Source: Chitinophagaceae bacterium
GTDB lineage: Bacteria > Bacteroidota > Bacteroidia > Chitinophagales > Chitinophagaceae
NCBI GenBank assembly: GCA_947454155.1
Contig: CANGIT010000003.1
Location: 124,001-188,000, forward strand
Direction of reading: 5' to 3'
Length of the DNA stretch: 64,000 bases
This document shows, piece after piece, positions 1 through 9,319 of the stretch (positions within the stretch are counted from its first letter, which is position 1; each line of letters begins with the position of its first letter). A program made the position numbers and the translations under genes. Below the pieces are notes generated by a model. It was not told the origin of the DNA. It saw only the letters and a program-made list of their open reading frames with translations, and ran no database searches.

Positions 1-256
1 CAAAAACACTGTAAGTGCGGTAAGGCTTAGCCATAATATTGTTATACTGACTCCTGTACTGTGCCCCCAATCGATAATCAGCATCAGGAATAAAGCCTGT
101 ATTGGCAGGATTGGTACTCAATGGTGAACTGAAAAACTGCGAAAAATGAAGATCCTGCGAAATGATATTTCCTCCCAAACCAAATGATAGCAGCCACAAC
201 AGCAATGCCCTCCCGAAAGAGCTGCCTGTGATTTTATTTTTTATAGATCCGTTCAT
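1..256 (-). CDS. PorP/SprF family type IX secretion membrane protein (N-terminal part)
   Basis: The first 85 codons of a gene that runs off the left edge. After a hydrophobic signal segment (residues about 15-33) the protein reads QDLHFSQFFSSPLSTNPANTG, followed by an LGAQYRSQY-type strand. This is the characteristic start of the PorP/SprF outer-membrane proteins of the type IX secretion and gliding machinery, which bind or anchor secreted C-terminal domains. It lies 54 bp downstream of, and on the same strand as, the giant T9SS cargo-like gene at 311-3883, the usual pairing of a type B CTD protein with its own PorP-like partner. The start is the ATG at 254-256. Confidence 0.85.
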   Translation of the reverse strand, partial: MNGSIKNKITGSSFGRALLLWLLSFGLGGNIISQDLHFSQFFSSPLSTNPANTGFIPDADYRLGAQYRSQYNNIMAKPYRTYSVF

Positions 257-310
257 CTGCCTGACATTTAATAAATAGATAAATCAGCAATTACTCTTCT
301 ACGATAGTCA

Positions 311-3300
311 TCATCTGACCAGTGTAATATCTCCGGTCTTTCGCACTTTTTGTCCATTGGTCAGCTCGGCATCCAGTGTATATACGTATACATCCATTGG
401 CTGAAGCTTGCCCTGATAAGTTCCGTCCCAACCATTATTTATGGAGTTGGTTTGAAAAATCAACTGGCCCCATCGGTTATAAATTTTCCAGTCGAGTTTG
501 CCTATGCCATAGCCTTTGACTTTCACCATGCCATTCTCCCCGAAACGACCTGGCGTAAAAGCATTGGGAACATCCAGCAGCGGATCAATCAAAGCGCGGA
601 CCTCTGAACGGAAAGTGTCTGTACAATTGTATAGATTGATAGCCACCAGTTGTGTTTGAAAGCTGCCTGTACTGATATATTGATGAGATGGGTGTGTTTC
701 CTGCGAACTGGATCCATCTCCAAAATCCCATTGGTATTGAATGGCCCCGGTAGACTGATTGGTGAAAACAGTTGGCGTGTTGGTGATAGGCGGATCGGGC
801 TGCCAGGTAAAAGCAGCATGAGGTATATCAGAAACAGTAATGCTAAACCATGCCGAAGTATCCACCAGATTGCAGGTATTGGGATCCCGGGCAATCAGCC
901 TTACCAGATACGTTCCGGGTAGAGTATATGTCTTTATGGGATTCTCTACATTAGTGCTAGTACCGTCGCTGAATTGCCACGTAACATCGGATGTACCCGA
1001 TTGGTTGACAAAAGAAGCATGATAGGTGACACATCCTGCCGCAGGTGTAGAAAACTTCGCTTTCACCAGTGGATTCACGTTCAATGTCATCAACTTGGTA
1101 TCGGGTGAGTTGCAAAAATTGGTATCCTGCAATTGCAAAGTAACTGTGTAGATTCCGGTGGCGGAATAAGTGTGTGCCCCGTTGAATGAAATCTCTTTGG
1201 GTGATCCATCTCCATAATCCCAGATGAAACTTTGAGGCCCGAAATTTCCGGTGGTTGGCGTTGAGAGATTGGTAAAAGTATAACCCAAACTGGTGCAAGG
1301 CAAGTCCTTGGTGGCGGTGAAAGCCAGATTGGCTCGGTTGCTGCCGGCTTTGATATACAGATAGGAGGTATCTCTGATGTTGCAAGTAAGTGAATCTTCC
1401 GCAATGATGCGCACCCTGTAATTGCCCACAGCCGTATAATTGGTGAAGGTTGAAAACTGAGGAGCGATGGTGGTATCTTTTAAACCATTACCAAAATCCC
1501 AGTAGATTTTTTTGCATTTCAGCAAAGTATCGACAAAGTCTACACGAAAGGGCACACAGGATGCCGTATCGTTCACCACCGCGTTGATAGAGGGCCGAAC
1601 AGCCGCAGACACTCCGGTAAAATCCATTTCCACTTTTACGGCCGCTTCATTACAATTGTTGCTGCCATTGGTTCTGCGCCATACCCCAGGTGTAGTGGGA
1701 AAAGTGGCGCCACCATTACAATTGGCACAGATAGCCTGATAGATGATACCATTATCGTCGAACCTTGAGGTGCCTCCATCCACATGATCACCATTGCTGC
1801 CTCTGAACTGTCCAAAGTTGGAGCCGAACAATTGCGCTGATGCATTTTTTTTCAAGACAAAAAAATACAGGTCTTCACCATCGGGCTGCCCGATTCCGGC
1901 CAATGGATTCAATAATGGCAAGCCATTGGTGTTGCCTGATGAATACCCTTTCAGTACATTCAATCCTCCACCCCATCCCGATACATAAACATTCTCACAG
2001 CGATCCACCATGAAACCGATCGGGGAGATATTGGGCGCCAAAGAGCCTGTACCAAAAACAGTGGAATATTCAAATCCCGACAAATCGGGTTTGAGTTTAC
2101 TGATGAACTGTGCACTGTTGGGATTGCTATAAGCTGCATTCAAAACGGGCCAATTACCTGTGGTAGTTCCCATCACATAAGGATAACCCGACTTGTCGAA
2201 TTTTAATCCGTATACAATATCGGTTCCGGTTGTACCCATATAAGTAGTTTTGGCAATGCCGGAATAATCATTTTTCAATTGAGTTACAAAACCATCGGTA
2301 AGTCCGCCTTTGTAGCCCGGATAAACGACCCCGATTTTATCTCCCGGCAAATTATTGCTTGTAGTGCCTCCGGCAATATAAAGATTGTTGGTCTGCGGAT
2401 TGATACCACCTACGAAACAGGCATCGTCGCCGGTGCCACCAAAAAAACTACCGAATAAATAATTGGAAAGTGTGGCATTGAATTTCAAGATCAAACCATC
2501 CTGCAACCCACCGCCAAAGCCTCCATTGGTGTTTAACGGCGTACCGGTTACCGGAAAATTTGGCGACTGCGTGCAGGAGGCCAGAAGGATATTTTCACTG
2601 GCATCTAAAAACACTTCACTTCTCGCATCATCGCCATAGTTTCTTCGCAAACGATCTGCCCCATCTGGGTCTTCGTACTTCGAACGGATGTTCACCCCAT
2701 CGTTATTGCTCCCTCCAATTCTTACCGATCCGATCAAAGCGGTGCCTGAAGCATTCAATTTGGTGATGACGATATCGTTATTGCCACAAGGGCCGATGGG
2801 CGACATGGTCGTAGGGTAATTTCCGGAGAAAGACCTTCCTGCTACAATCAAGTTTCCTCTGCTGTCGCAAATCATGCTATGGGGTTGCTCGTTGGCACTT
2901 CCTCCCAGGTAAGTAGCATACAAACGATTGGCGCCATTGGCAGAAAACTTGAAGATGGCTATGTCATGCCCTTTCAACACTCCTTCGGTAACCCCTCCCA
3001 CATAATTGGTAGTATATGCACCCGTTGACGTGGGATAACCCGAGCCAAATACAATACCGCCCGCAAACAAACTACCATCAGGGCCCGGCGTTGCCGTGTA
3101 ACCCCAATTGTCTGAAGTACTGCCGGTGAAAGTGGAAAAAATAATGGAAGGATCGATGGTCAATAATTGAGTTTTATCGTAGACCCCGGGATCAAAAGTG
3201 ACAATATTGTTCTTGACCACATAACGGCAACTGATTTCTTTTCTTTTGCCGCTTTGCAGGTCCTGCTGATAGCTATAAGGCGAAAGTTCTGTCACTTGCC

Positions 3301-3883
3301 CTACAGGCGTTTGAACGATGAGCTGATTGTTCTTAGCACTTACTTTATCCGGACCATCGTATTGTAAGATGATTTGATAGGGATTAGCGCCGGGATGCAA
3401 CAGAAAGTCGTATTTCAGTTGTTCACCTTCACTGTAAAACCTCAGGTCAATATTCGGGTAAACATTGGCGTAAGTAACGGCATTGAAAATCCTGCACCCT
3501 GAGGCCCAGTGTGATTTATCGTTGCCAATGAAATAATTGTTGTAGGAAGCGGATTTTTTTTCCGGTATTGTTTTTATATTCTTGTTGATGCCTATCAATT
3601 TCACCCTGTACATGAAAGAGTGTAAGGTGAATTTTTCATTTTCGGGTTTCAGGGGCTCGTGTCCGTGCGCCAATGACATCAGGTGATTGAGTTCTTCGGG
3701 TTGATGCAGCAAGACAGAGAAACTGCCATTCTCCAAAAAAATGGAACCGGAAGAAAAATCACCCCTGAACTTCACCGGCACCTCCCACTGACCTTTATTT
3801 TCCACAAATTCCAATTGTGCTTTTGCGGAGACAAACATTGTCATCCCCAAAAACAACAATCCTATTTTTCGAAAAATAATCAA
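311..3883 (-). CDS. Giant secreted PKD-repeat protein with gliding-type C-terminal domain
   Basis: An 1190-residue protein predicted to be exported and secreted through T9SS. Residues 1-22 form a signal peptide ending near SAKAQ. Residues about 24-245 match the N-terminal domain (ENKGQW start) seen in Bacteroidota SBBP proteins. About 250-760 is a beta-propeller-like stretch of glycine-rich repeats (LGGS/FGGTGDD types). Four PKD domains follow between about 770 and 1100, with WDFGNG, WDYGDG, WQFSDG and WDFGDG cores. The last 85 residues (NAFTPG, KIYNRWGQLIF, GWDGTYQG) are a gliding-motility-associated C-terminal domain. The start is a TTG; there is no upstream ATG before an in-frame stop, and the next ATG would cut into the signal peptide. 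Its partner is the PorP/SprF gene immediately downstream. Ligand unknown; adhesion or matrix function is inference. Confidence 0.85.
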   Translation of the reverse strand: MIIFRKIGLLFLGMTMFVSAKAQLEFVENKGQWEVPVKFRGDFSSGSIFLENGSFSVLLHQPEELNHLMSLAHGHEPLKPENEKFTLHSFMYRVKLIGINKNIKTIPEKKSASYNNYFIGNDKSHWASGCRIFNAVTYANVYPNIDLRFYSEGEQLKYDFLLHPGANPYQIILQYDGPDKVSAKNNQLIVQTPVGQVTELSPYSYQQDLQSGKRKEISCRYVVKNNIVTFDPGVYDKTQLLTIDPSIIFSTFTGSTSDNWGYTATPGPDGSLFAGGIVFGSGYPTSTGAYTTNYVGGVTEGVLKGHDIAIFKFSANGANRLYATYLGGSANEQPHSMICDSRGNLIVAGRSFSGNYPTTMSPIGPCGNNDIVITKLNASGTALIGSVRIGGSNNDGVNIRSKYEDPDGADRLRRNYGDDARSEVFLDASENILLASCTQSPNFPVTGTPLNTNGGFGGGLQDGLILKFNATLSNYLFGSFFGGTGDDACFVGGINPQTNNLYIAGGTTSNNLPGDKIGVVYPGYKGGLTDGFVTQLKNDYSGIAKTTYMGTTGTDIVYGLKFDKSGYPYVMGTTTGNWPVLNAAYSNPNSAQFISKLKPDLSGFEYSTVFGTGSLAPNISPIGFMVDRCENVYVSGWGGGLNVLKGYSSGNTNGLPLLNPLAGIGQPDGEDLYFFVLKKNASAQLFGSNFGQFRGSNGDHVDGGTSRFDDNGIIYQAICANCNGGATFPTTPGVWRRTNGSNNCNEAAVKVEMDFTGVSAAVRPSINAVVNDTASCVPFRVDFVDTLLKCKKIYWDFGNGLKDTTIAPQFSTFTNYTAVGNYRVRIIAEDSLTCNIRDTSYLYIKAGSNRANLAFTATKDLPCTSLGYTFTNLSTPTTGNFGPQSFIWDYGDGSPKEISFNGAHTYSATGIYTVTLQLQDTNFCNSPDTKLMTLNVNPLVKAKFSTPAAGCVTYHASFVNQSGTSDVTWQFSDGTSTNVENPIKTYTLPGTYLVRLIARDPNTCNLVDTSAWFSITVSDIPHAAFTWQPDPPITNTPTVFTNQSTGAIQYQWDFGDGSSSQETHPSHQYISTGSFQTQLVAINLYNCTDTFRSEVRALIDPLLDVPNAFTPGRFGENGMVKVKGYGIGKLDWKIYNRWGQLIFQTNSINNGWDGTYQGKLQPMDVYVYTLDAELTNGQKVRKTGDITLVR

Positions 3884-3994
3884 GCGGATTTTTTTTAAAA
3901 ATAATCAATTCTTTGGCAAGCCACAATGATAAACAGTAAGCACTATATTATCCAAGTACCTCAAAATAATAAACATCAATTTACAAAGCAATCA

Positions 3995-6094
3995 TCAGGA
4001 AATTTTGCTCCAAGGTGTTTTCCCTTTTCTTGATTGAAAATATTGCTTGAGGGGTTGATTTTCCGGCAATGACAAATCAGGGTCATTTTCCAGAATGGCG
4101 ATCACCGATTCTCTGGCCACTTCAAGCATCACTTTATCTTCCACGATATTGGCCAATTTAAATTCAAAGGCTCCGCTTTGACGAGTGCCTTCCATTTCAC
4201 CAGGTCCACGCAACTCCAAATCTTTTTCGGCTATTTTGAATCCATCGTTTGTAGCTGTCATGATTTTCAGTCTTTCTCTTCCATCGTTAGAGAGTTTGGA
4301 TCCTGTGAGCAAGACGCAATAACTTTTTTCGGCTCCCCTGCCTACCCTGCCTCTTAGCTGGTGCAACTGAGATAAGCCAAATTTCTCCGCACTTTCAATC
4401 ACCATTACCGAAGCGTTGGGTACATTTACCCCCACCTCAATAACGGTAGTGCCCACCAGTATTTGCGTATCGGCCGAAGCAAATCTTTTCATGTTGGACT
4501 CCTTTTGTTCGGCAGTTTGTTTGCCATGCACCATGCTGATCCAATACTTCGGCTCAGGAAAAAATGATTTTACCTCCTCAAAACCTTTCATCAGATTCTC
4601 ATAATCCACTTTGCTGCTTTCTTCAATCAAAGGGTAAATAATATACGCCTGCCTGCCTAATGCCAATTGCTCCTTGATGAAATCCATCACCTGAGGGCGT
4701 GCATTTTCGTAACGATGAACCGTTGTAATCGGTTGTCGGCCTGGAGGCAGTTCGTCAATGACACTGTAATCCAGATCACCATAGACTGTCAGTGCCAGCG
4801 TACGCGGTATGGGCGTGGCCGTCATCACCAAAATATGCGGAGGAATCTGATTTTTCTTCCACAACCTCGCTCTTTGTGCAACACCGAATTTATGTTGTTC
4901 ATCCACCACGGCAAAACCAAGATTCTTGAAGATCACCTTGTCTTCAATGATGGCATGTGTACCAATCAGCAGTTGTACCGTTCCATTTTCGCAACCTTCT
5001 AGGATAGGTCTTCTGGCTTTCGTTGTGGTAGAACCCGTAAGCAACTGTACATTAACAGGCAAGTTTTTCAATTGTTCGGAGATGGTATTATAATGTTGCT
5101 GGGCCAGAATTTCTGTTGGGGCCATCAAAACACTTTGAAAGCCATTGTCGGCCGCCATCAGCATCGACAACAAAGCCACCATGGTTTTTCCACTGCCCAC
5201 ATCTCCCTGCAACAAACGATTCATCTGATGTCCACTGCCGGTATCCTTTCTGATTTCCCTCAATACATTTTTTTGGGCATTGGTCAGCTGAAATGGCAAT
5301 TCATGTTCGTAAAATCGATTGAACAAATCGCCCAGTTTTTCAAATTTCCAGCCCCTGATTGTTTTGTGTCGATTGATTCGTAAAGATTGAATGGTGAACT
5401 GCGCAAAAAACAACTCTTCAAATTTCAATCTTCTCACCGCCTGACGATAATGCTGCTCACTGGCAGGTAGATGAATCTGCACAATTGCATCAAAGCGGCG
5501 CATCAATTTGTATTGTTGTAATAGTTCCTGTGGAAGATTTTCGGGCAAGTCCTTTTCGCTGATGGAACGAATCACCTCTTGTGTGAGCGCGGCAAATGCT
5601 TTGCCATTGAGACCTTTCGCCTTCAGTTTTTCTGTAGAAGGATAAATGGGTTCAAGGTATTGTTTGGTTTTAGGTTGAGATACAAAAACTTCCAGCTCGG
5701 CATGCGCCATCTGTGGCTTGCCCATGAAAAAACCAATCTTGCCAAAGGCGAGATAGGTTTGCCCCATCTGTAACAGTTTGTCGGCCCAGTTGATCCCCTG
5801 AAACCATACTAGTTCGATGATGCCCGTTTGATCCTGCAAATGTGCCACTAATCTTTTAGAACTTTTTTCACCCATCATTTGCTTGCTCACCAATTTGCCA
5901 GCTACCTGAGCATACTCAGTGGAGGACGTAAGCGAACGGATTTCATCTACTTTGGTTTTATCAACATGCCTTAGCGGATAATGCTCAAGCAAATCGCGGT
6001 AACAAAAAATCTGTAGTTCCTTGCGTAGCAAATCGCCCCTGACGGCGCTGACGCCTTTCAAGTATTCGATAGGACTGTACAATATGTTAGGCAC
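3995..6094 (-). CDS. recG: ATP-dependent DNA helicase RecG
   Basis: RecG remodels stalled replication forks and Holliday junctions. The 699-residue product has an N-terminal wedge/OB region (SPIEYLKGV start, OB fold about residues 60-150), then Walker A GDVGSGKT near residue 300, the DEQH box near 400, the TATPIPRTLAL motif III region, and a C-terminal helicase half with QLRGRVGRG. Length is normal for the family. I chose the GTG at 6092-6094. The longer reading frame begins with a TTG at 6121 that lies inside a perfect -7 promoter element (TATCTTTG, 6119-6126), so transcription should start after it; the family also starts just before SPIEYLKG. It is divergent from cvfB. Confidence 0.95.
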   Translation of the reverse strand: MPNILYSPIEYLKGVSAVRGDLLRKELQIFCYRDLLEHYPLRHVDKTKVDEIRSLTSSTEYAQVAGKLVSKQMMGEKSSKRLVAHLQDQTGIIELVWFQGINWADKLLQMGQTYLAFGKIGFFMGKPQMAHAELEVFVSQPKTKQYLEPIYPSTEKLKAKGLNGKAFAALTQEVIRSISEKDLPENLPQELLQQYKLMRRFDAIVQIHLPASEQHYRQAVRRLKFEELFFAQFTIQSLRINRHKTIRGWKFEKLGDLFNRFYEHELPFQLTNAQKNVLREIRKDTGSGHQMNRLLQGDVGSGKTMVALLSMLMAADNGFQSVLMAPTEILAQQHYNTISEQLKNLPVNVQLLTGSTTTKARRPILEGCENGTVQLLIGTHAIIEDKVIFKNLGFAVVDEQHKFGVAQRARLWKKNQIPPHILVMTATPIPRTLALTVYGDLDYSVIDELPPGRQPITTVHRYENARPQVMDFIKEQLALGRQAYIIYPLIEESSKVDYENLMKGFEEVKSFFPEPKYWISMVHGKQTAEQKESNMKRFASADTQILVGTTVIEVGVNVPNASVMVIESAEKFGLSQLHQLRGRVGRGAEKSYCVLLTGSKLSNDGRERLKIMTATNDGFKIAEKDLELRGPGEMEGTRQSGAFEFKLANIVEDKVMLEVARESVIAILENDPDLSLPENQPLKQYFQSRKGKTPWSKIS

Positions 6095-6118
6095 CTGATT
6101 GATGAAAATAATTTTGTG

Positions 6119-6126
6119 CAAAGATA
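6119..6126 (-). promoter_or_regulatory. Candidate -7 element of recG promoter
   Basis: Reads TATCTTTG on the minus strand, an exact match to the Bacteroidota TAnnTTTG element. It sits about 25 nt before the GTG chosen as the recG start and overlaps the longer TTG-initiated frame. No clear TTTG -33 box is visible 19-21 nt upstream, so the strength of this promoter is uncertain. Confidence 0.5.
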
Positions 6127-6214
6127 TTCAAGGCGCCTAAGACTGCATTGAAAAGGACGCTGAAAAATAATCAGGCGTTTTATTCGCTTATCTTGCAGAC
6201 AAATTAAGATTGTC

Positions 6215-7051
6215 ATGGTAAAAACAGGAGAATGGAACAGCCTGAAAGTATTGCGTATCGTAGATTTTGGCGTATATCTGGATGACGGAGGCGAAGGAAT
6301 TTTGCTACCTAAAAGATTTGTAGTTGGGTCCCCACAAGCAGGAGACTTGCTTAATGTTTTTGTTTACCACGACAGTGAAGACAGGCTGATTGCCACTACC
6401 CAAACTCCAAAAGTGACATTGGGCGGCATTGCCAAACTGGATTGCGTAAGCGTAACTCCGCAAGGCGCTTTTCTGGATTGGGGATTGATGAAAGATATCT
6501 TTGTACCCCGTTCGCACCAACTGACCAAGATGATTCCCAGAGGCGCTTACCTGATAAAGATTGTGATGGATGAAAAAACAGGACGACTGATCGCCACAGA
6601 AAAAGTAGAATCGTTTTTAAGCAATGATAATTTAACGGTTCAAGAAAAAGAAGAAGTGAAGCTTACGGTATTCAGAAGAACCGACATCGGCTATCTCATG
6701 ATCATCAACGACAAGCATACCGGCGTTTTACATTTCAATGAAATCTATCGAAGTATCAGCACGGGCGACAGTTTCAAAGGTTTCATCAAAAAAATACATC
6801 CCGAAACAGGCAATATAGATGTGGCTGCCGGCAAACCCGGTTACCAGCGGGTGGAAGATGAAAGCGAGCGTGTGATCAGACTCTTGTATGAGAACAACGG
6901 CTACCTGCCATTTTACGACAAAAGCGATCCGGATGAGATTTATGATTTCTTCGGCATGAGTAAAAAAACCTTCAAGATGACCATCGGTAACCTTTATAAA
7001 AAACGCAAAATCAATCTCGAGAAAACAGGCATCAGATTGATTTCACAATAA
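6215..7051 (+). CDS. cvfB: CvfB-like S1 RNA-binding protein
   Basis: A 278-residue protein of the CvfB/YitL family: an RNA-binding factor with several S1-type OB folds and a C-terminal winged helix, linked in Firmicutes to virulence gene expression and RNA turnover. The first S1 fold (DFGVYLDDGGEGILLPKRFV) is at residues about 12-60, a second (GAFLDWGLMKDIFVP) near 85-105, a third (GYLMIINDKHTGVLHFNE) around 155-175, and the winged helix (DEIYDFFGMSKKTFKMTIG) near 240-265. It starts with ATG at 6215, divergent from recG, with a TATCTTGC promoter-like box just upstream. The Smr gene follows after 6 bp, so the two are probably co-transcribed. The molecular target in Bacteroidota is not known. 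Confidence 0.85.
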   Translation: MVKTGEWNSLKVLRIVDFGVYLDDGGEGILLPKRFVVGSPQAGDLLNVFVYHDSEDRLIATTQTPKVTLGGIAKLDCVSVTPQGAFLDWGLMKDIFVPRSHQLTKMIPRGAYLIKIVMDEKTGRLIATEKVESFLSNDNLTVQEKEEVKLTVFRRTDIGYLMIINDKHTGVLHFNEIYRSISTGDSFKGFIKKIHPETGNIDVAAGKPGYQRVEDESERVIRLLYENNGYLPFYDKSDPDEIYDFFGMSKKTFKMTIGNLYKKRKINLEKTGIRLISQ

Positions 7052-7057
7052 TCTATC

Positions 7058-7312
7058 ATGGCCAAAATAAAACTTGACCTGCACCACATTTACAATGATA
7101 GCAAAGCCATAGATAAAGCTTTACAAAAGGCATTTGAAGACGCCATTGATAATAAAATCAGGGAGGTAGAAATCATTCCGGGCAAAGGCAGCGGACAGTT
7201 GCGAAAAAAGGTAGAGCGTTTTTTACAAATGCCCCACATCAAACCTTTATACCATCGTATAGAAAACGACAGTAAAAACTTTGGACGCCTTTTCGTCTAT
7301 TTCAAATTCTGA
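7058..7312 (+). CDS. Small stand-alone Smr-domain protein
   Basis: An 84-residue protein consisting only of an Smr (small MutS-related) domain. It has the LDLHHI start (residues 5-10) and a IIPGKGSGQLRKKV loop (about 40-53), matching the family's LDLHG and HGKGxG signatures, though HGKG reads PGKG here. Smr domains are nucleases acting on branched DNA or on mRNA at collided ribosomes. Fusion or stand-alone forms are common in Bacteroidota. It is 6 bp behind cvfB and probably in the same transcript, which fits an RNA-related role. Its stop directly abuts the stop of the convergent gene at 7313. Loss of the first histidine of the HGKG motif makes catalytic activity uncertain. Confidence 0.8.
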   Translation: MAKIKLDLHHIYNDSKAIDKALQKAFEDAIDNKIREVEIIPGKGSGQLRKKVERFLQMPHIKPLYHRIENDSKNFGRLFVYFKF

Positions 7313-8422
7313 TCAACGTTCACCGGCAAAATATTCAATCAACACAATCTTTTCGTAAGCTTTCAATAAGCCTTCATCTACAAACTCCACATCACCACCG
7401 CTCGACAATACTTTTTCAATGATGTCGTCTACAGCATCTTTGATGTAAAAAGCATTTTTCAAATCTTCATTTCTGGCAAATATCACTTCCGGATTAGCAC
7501 TATGTTGAGCAGGATAAACATAGTTCTTTTCCACGATTAGCAATCTGCCTTTTTTCTGACAAGACGAACGCCAAACCTGGTCCATGCCTACCGCCAGTTT
7601 TTTATGATTCATGGCTTCTTCCAACTGAACAAGTAATTCAGTCTGCCTGATTTTCTTCCAATTCTGCACATGAGGTTCCATGATTTTTTGTAATTCCGCT
7701 TCCGAATGTTCTTCAAAGTTGCCATGAATGTATTCTATCACTTGTGCGGTATGGTGAGAGAGTGACTTGAAATGACCAACAGTTCTGACGGTGCCCATCA
7801 CAAACAAAGGCAACCTATAGGTTTGCAACAACAAGGTGAGTGCATTGTCGGTATGCCGTAAAAATTTGTCGAGCAAGATCTCTTTTCTCTTTTGTTCATC
7901 ACTGAAATTGGCCACTTTTTCGGGCATTTCATTTACGTAGGCGTTGATATTGTCCGGCACCTGTAAGGTAATACGGGCAAAATGACTTGTATTGCCTAAA
8001 TAAACCTTGGTCCACTTGCTGCTCAGCACCACCAGCAAATATTTATGAATCTCTTTTTTGCTGTAAATCAAATCTCTAATTTCAAAAGACTCATCGATAA
8101 TCAATTTTTCTTCTACGGCAATGTCTAGATAATAGATTTTCTCAATCAACGGAGAAATGAAAATGGCTAGACTTTTCTTATGGGTGAAATAATTAATACC
8201 CGAAAGCAAATGAGCGAGCTTCTGGATGATTAACTTCACCATATCTTCAGGATAATTCTTCTCTAATTCTTTTTCAATTCTGTCATGAGCCAGCTTTAGT
8301 TTGTGCGACAACTCTTTCCTCAAACCCATCTTGGGTTCAAAAGGCATCAACAAAGAAACGCAAGGCAGATAATGAGGAGCGTCAAATATTTCGTTGTATT
8401 GAGGGGCTGTTTTTACAGGCAT
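7313..8422 (-). CDS. baeRF family protein (bacterial eRF1/Pelota-like)
   Basis: A 369-residue cytoplasmic protein resembling the bacterial archaeo-eukaryotic release-factor (baeRF) families. The N-terminal part (LPCVSLLMPFEPKMGLRKEL) and the middle portion with LVVLSSKWTKVYLGN and PLFVMGTVRTVGHFKSLS strands match the Rossmann-like and L7Ae-like central and C-terminal folds of that group. Ends near AYEKIVLIEYFAGER. Relatives of eRF1/Pelota in bacteria include the ribosome-hibernation factor Balon, so a role in ribosome protection or stress is a reasonable inference but not shown. It is the first gene of the stress island, on the minus strand downstream of the 148-residue gene (27 bp gap). No GGQ-type tripeptide is visible. 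Assignment to a particular baeRF subfamily is from memory. Confidence 0.6.
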   Translation of the reverse strand: MPVKTAPQYNEIFDAPHYLPCVSLLMPFEPKMGLRKELSHKLKLAHDRIEKELEKNYPEDMVKLIIQKLAHLLSGINYFTHKKSLAIFISPLIEKIYYLDIAVEEKLIIDESFEIRDLIYSKKEIHKYLLVVLSSKWTKVYLGNTSHFARITLQVPDNINAYVNEMPEKVANFSDEQKRKEILLDKFLRHTDNALTLLLQTYRLPLFVMGTVRTVGHFKSLSHHTAQVIEYIHGNFEEHSEAELQKIMEPHVQNWKKIRQTELLVQLEEAMNHKKLAVGMDQVWRSSCQKKGRLLIVEKNYVYPAQHSANPEVIFARNEDLKNAFYIKDAVDDIIEKVLSSGGDVEFVDEGLLKAYEKIVLIEYFAGER

Positions 8423-8449
8423 TTGAATTGTTTTTTTGATGACTAATAT

Positions 8450-8896
8450 TTAGATGGCTTTGTTTCTCGGAAATCTGCTGAGATAAGAACTATAATTGCG
8501 GATAGTATACTGCCTGCCATTGTCATTCTGCTCTTCAAGCGAAAGAATATCGCTGCCTTCTGTCCTGATCCAATGTGTATGATACTTTCGCAACACCTGT
8601 ACATTCAACCCAATTTTATGACTCAGCAATTTTTCCACTTCGCCGGTTTGCTGCCAATAATGAAACTCTACCAAATCATCTTTGATAATTGGACCGGCTT
8701 CTACTATCGTTAGTTCCGGATCGATCAGCTGCCCTCTCATCGCCACATCAAAATAATCGGGATAATAAAAACCCAATTGTAAAAAAGGAAATTGACGATT
8801 GAACTGATGCGCAATGTCTTTTAACCTCACGCTTCCTTTGATATTGATGAACATGTTTAATAAATTATCAGTGAAGAAATAATTATTTCCAAGCAT
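8450..8896 (-). CDS. Hypothetical 148-residue protein
   Basis: I do not recognise this family. The product is a soluble 148-residue alpha/beta protein with no signal peptide or membrane segment. Visible features are a GSVRLKDIAHQFNRQFPFL segment, a charged middle part and a C-terminal NDNGRQYTIRNYSSYLSRFP tail. A good Shine-Dalgarno sequence (AAGGAG, rare in this genome) lies 6 nt before the ATG at 8894-8896 and fixes the start there; an in-frame ATG 14 codons on is the alternative. It is 27 bp upstream of the baeRF-like gene on the same strand, which suggests a two-gene unit. Confidence 0.7.
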   Translation of the reverse strand: MLGNNYFFTDNLLNMFINIKGSVRLKDIAHQFNRQFPFLQLGFYYPDYFDVAMRGQLIDPELTIVEAGPIIKDDLVEFHYWQQTGEVEKLLSHKIGLNVQVLRKYHTHWIRTEGSDILSLEEQNDNGRQYTIRNYSSYLSRFPRNKAI

Positions 8897-8932
8897 TGTA
8901 CACTCCTTTAAATTGACGTTTTATTTATTGTT

Positions 8933-9319
8933 TCAAATCAATGAACGACCTCTTATTTGCAGCGCAATCAATAAAATGAACATGGCGTGAGTCATCTGAA
9001 ATAAATCAATCCAAACAGAAGTATCGGCGTAAGAAAACTGAAAGAAAGTCCAAATCAACATGGCTATGGCTGCAAAAGCAGACCATTGATATCTCCTGGC
9101 ATGATGAATCAAGAATTGAAACAAGGCAATCAACAGTATGGTGCCCACGCCTAAGATCATGACCAATCCCGGAATTTTAAAATCCTGGAATGAAGATTTT
9201 CCCAAAACAGACAATGGCAATTTTATCAGGCTTCCATCGGGGGCAAATAGCATAAGGAGGCCTGTGCCAACAAAATAGACGAATCCTAATAATACCATTA
9301 TGAACAACAATCTACTCAT
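8933..9319 (-). CDS. Hypothetical four-helix inner-membrane protein
   Basis: A 128-residue membrane protein with about four transmembrane segments (roughly residues 4-25, 48-70, 78-95 and 105-122) separated by short loops; LLIALFQFLIHHARRYQWSA is the central cytoplasmic turn. No catalytic motif is visible and I cannot name the family. Its ATG overlaps the stop of the upstream PEBP gene by 4 bp (ATGA), indicating translational coupling, so it probably acts with or is at least co-produced with that protein. Confidence 0.7.
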   Translation of the reverse strand: MSRLLFIMVLLGFVYFVGTGLLMLFAPDGSLIKLPLSVLGKSSFQDFKIPGLVMILGVGTILLIALFQFLIHHARRYQWSAFAAIAMLIWTFFQFSYADTSVWIDLFQMTHAMFILLIALQIRGRSLI

